DNA of 6,629 bases, taken from the NCBI GenBank assembly GCA_005879775.1, contig VBJX01000172.1, positions 1 to 6,629 on the forward strand, in the 5' to 3' direction. Below the pieces are notes generated by a model. It searched no databases, was not told the DNA's origin, and saw nothing but the letters and a program-made list of their open reading frames with translations. The translations under genes were made by a program, and so were the position numbers. The first letter of the stretch is position 1. Each line of letters starts with the position of its first letter. Shown here piece after piece: positions 5,864 through 6,629 of this stretch. This DNA is from Chloroflexota bacterium (lineage in GTDB: Bacteria > Chloroflexota > Limnocylindria > QHBO01).

Positions 5864-6513
5864 GCACCTGGTTCTTCCACCCCGGCGCGGTGATCACCGG
5901 CGGGATCTGGTGGGCGCTGGGTGGTGGTCGGATCGAGGGACTGGAGCACGTGCCGCGCGAGGGCGCCTATGTCGTGGTCAGCAACCACACCTCGAACCTG
6001 GATCCGCTGTTCGTCGGCACCGCAGTCGGCCACCGCACCGGACGGGTGATCCACTTCATGGCCAAGGTCGAGATGCGCAGCTGGCCGCTCATCGGCTTTC
6101 TGGCGCGCTCGGCGGGCGTCTTCTTCGTGCGCCGCGGCGAGGGCGACCGTGGGGCGCAGCGCATCGCGCTGGCCCACCTGGCCGCCGGCGAGCCGATTGC
6201 CATCTTCCCGGAGGGGACCCGCAGCCGGGACGGTCAGCTGCGCGCGGCGAAGCCGGGGGTCGCGCTACTGGCGCTGCAGAGCGGCGCCCCGCTCCTGCCG
6301 GTGGGGATCGCCGGCACGCACCGGATCTTCCCGGGACGAACGCGGATCCCGCACCGCAGCCCGGTGACCGTGCGCATCGGCGCTACCTTCCGGCTCTCGG
6401 ACGAGCCGGTCCGCAAGCCCGATCGCGCGGCCCTCGAGACCGGGACGGATCGGATCATGCGCGAGATCGCCGCCCTCCTGCCAGAGGGCCAGAGAGGCCG
6501 ATACGGCGCCTGA
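5860..6513 (+). CDS. plsC: 1-acyl-sn-glycerol-3-phosphate acyltransferase (PlsC family)
   Basis: A 217-residue lysophosphatidate acyltransferase-type enzyme, which adds the second acyl chain in phosphatidic acid synthesis at the inner face of the membrane. The catalytic box is NHTSNLD (residues 42-48, with H43 and D48). FPEGTRS (116-122) binds the glycerol phosphate. FMAKVEMRSWPLIGFLARSAG and FFVRRGEGD between them match the family, and LLPVGIAGTH follows. A hydrophobic N-terminal stretch (about 4-20) may sit in the membrane. The ATG at 5860 overlaps the cmk stop in ATGA. The neighbourhood cmk-plsC-ispH is a recurrent housekeeping order. The specific acyl donor and acceptor cannot be read from the sequence. 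Confidence 0.93.
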   Translation: MSTWFFHPGAVITGGIWWALGGGRIEGLEHVPREGAYVVVSNHTSNLDPLFVGTAVGHRTGRVIHFMAKVEMRSWPLIGFLARSAGVFFVRRGEGDRGAQRIALAHLAAGEPIAIFPEGTRSRDGQLRAAKPGVALLALQSGAPLLPVGIAGTHRIFPGRTRIPHRSPVTVRIGATFRLSDEPVRKPDRAALETGTDRIMREIAALLPEGQRGRYGA

Positions 6514-6517
6514 CCGA

Positions 6518-6523
6518 TAGAAT
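6518..6523 (+). promoter_or_regulatory. Possible -10 element for a leaderless ispH transcript
   Basis: TAGAAT resembles the bacterial -10 consensus and ends seven bases before the ispH ATG, the geometry seen in leaderless promoters, where transcription starts at the A of the start codon. It lies in the AT-richest short stretch of the plsC-ispH gap, and ispH lacks a well-spaced ribosome binding site. No convincing -35 element is visible at the expected distance. A six-base match in a 17-base gap can occur by chance. Confidence 0.3.
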
Positions 6524-6530
6524 CGAGGCG

Positions 6531-6629
6531 ATGACCACCGCCATTCGCCCCGAGGTCCGCATCGCCGAGCGCGCCGGCTTCTGCTATGGCGTGCGGCTGG
6601 CGATCGACAAGGCGAAGCACGCCCGCGAC
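6531..6629 (+). CDS. ispH: 4-hydroxy-3-methylbut-2-enyl diphosphate reductase, N-terminal part
   Basis: The first 33 codons of IspH (LytB), the iron-sulfur enzyme that makes IPP and DMAPP in the last step of the MEP isoprenoid pathway. The identifying feature is the short segment AERAGFCYGVRLAIDKA, in which the Cys is the first of three [4Fe-4S] ligands and GFC.GV is highly conserved. The gene runs off the window end. The ATG at 6531 is 17 bases after the plsC stop. No properly spaced ribosome binding site is seen: GAGG at 6525-6528 is only two bases from the ATG. The plsC-ispH adjacency supports the call. Confidence 0.88.
   Translation, partial: MTTAIRPEVRIAERAGFCYGVRLAIDKAKHARD

Noticed and set aside
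4850..6177. Two long overlapping minus-strand open frames (4850-5845 and 5248-6177)
   Set aside because: Antisense to rluB, cmk and plsC, overlapping each other, and without recognisable domains.

Overview
This is a very GC-rich, gene-dense bacterial window with every recognisable gene on the + strand and no intergenic gap longer than 19 bases. The gene set is housekeeping: tyrosine recombinase, nucleotide salvage, chromosome segregation, rRNA modification, nucleotide kinase, phospholipid acyltransferase and isoprenoid synthesis. The order scpA-scpB-rluB-cmk-plsC-ispH, preceded by a site-2 protease, is a layout known from Firmicutes and Chloroflexota. With the high GC and a PH/SHOCT membrane protein, I would guess an uncultured Chloroflexota-like lineage. 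That assignment is inference only; no rRNA or other taxonomic marker is present.

Layout from the left: the C-terminal part of a XerC/XerD recombinase (2-346); a two-helix membrane protein with a bacterial PH domain and a C-terminal SHOCT motif (366-1157); purine nucleoside phosphorylase split into two frames (1158-2014); an M50 site-2 protease family protein (2015-2644); a small HD-domain protein (2637-3119); scpA (3124-3897) and scpB (3899-4474), the kleisin and its partner in the SMC complex; an rluB-type pseudouridine synthase (from 4464); cytidylate kinase lacking its ATP-binding N-terminus (5267-5863); a PlsC-type acyltransferase (5860-6513); and the first 33 codons of ispH (6531 to the window end). 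Stops and starts abut or overlap at almost every junction, so most of the window probably forms one translationally coupled operon.

Two genes are damaged in otherwise normal surroundings. The phosphorylase lacks about 28 bases just after its phosphate-binding motif, which shifts the frame. The rluB-cmk junction lacks the rluB stop and the cmk start and P-loop, so the rluB frame runs about 98 codons into cmk. Neither can be explained by a single-base error, because the missing residues are absent from all three forward frames. They are either real deletions or assembly errors. A third feature of note is a 24-base tandem repeat at the scpB/rluB overlap that duplicates the rluB ribosome binding site and start codon.

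I see no tRNA, rRNA, CRISPR array, insertion sequence or clear terminator, and no convincing novel multi-gene system.
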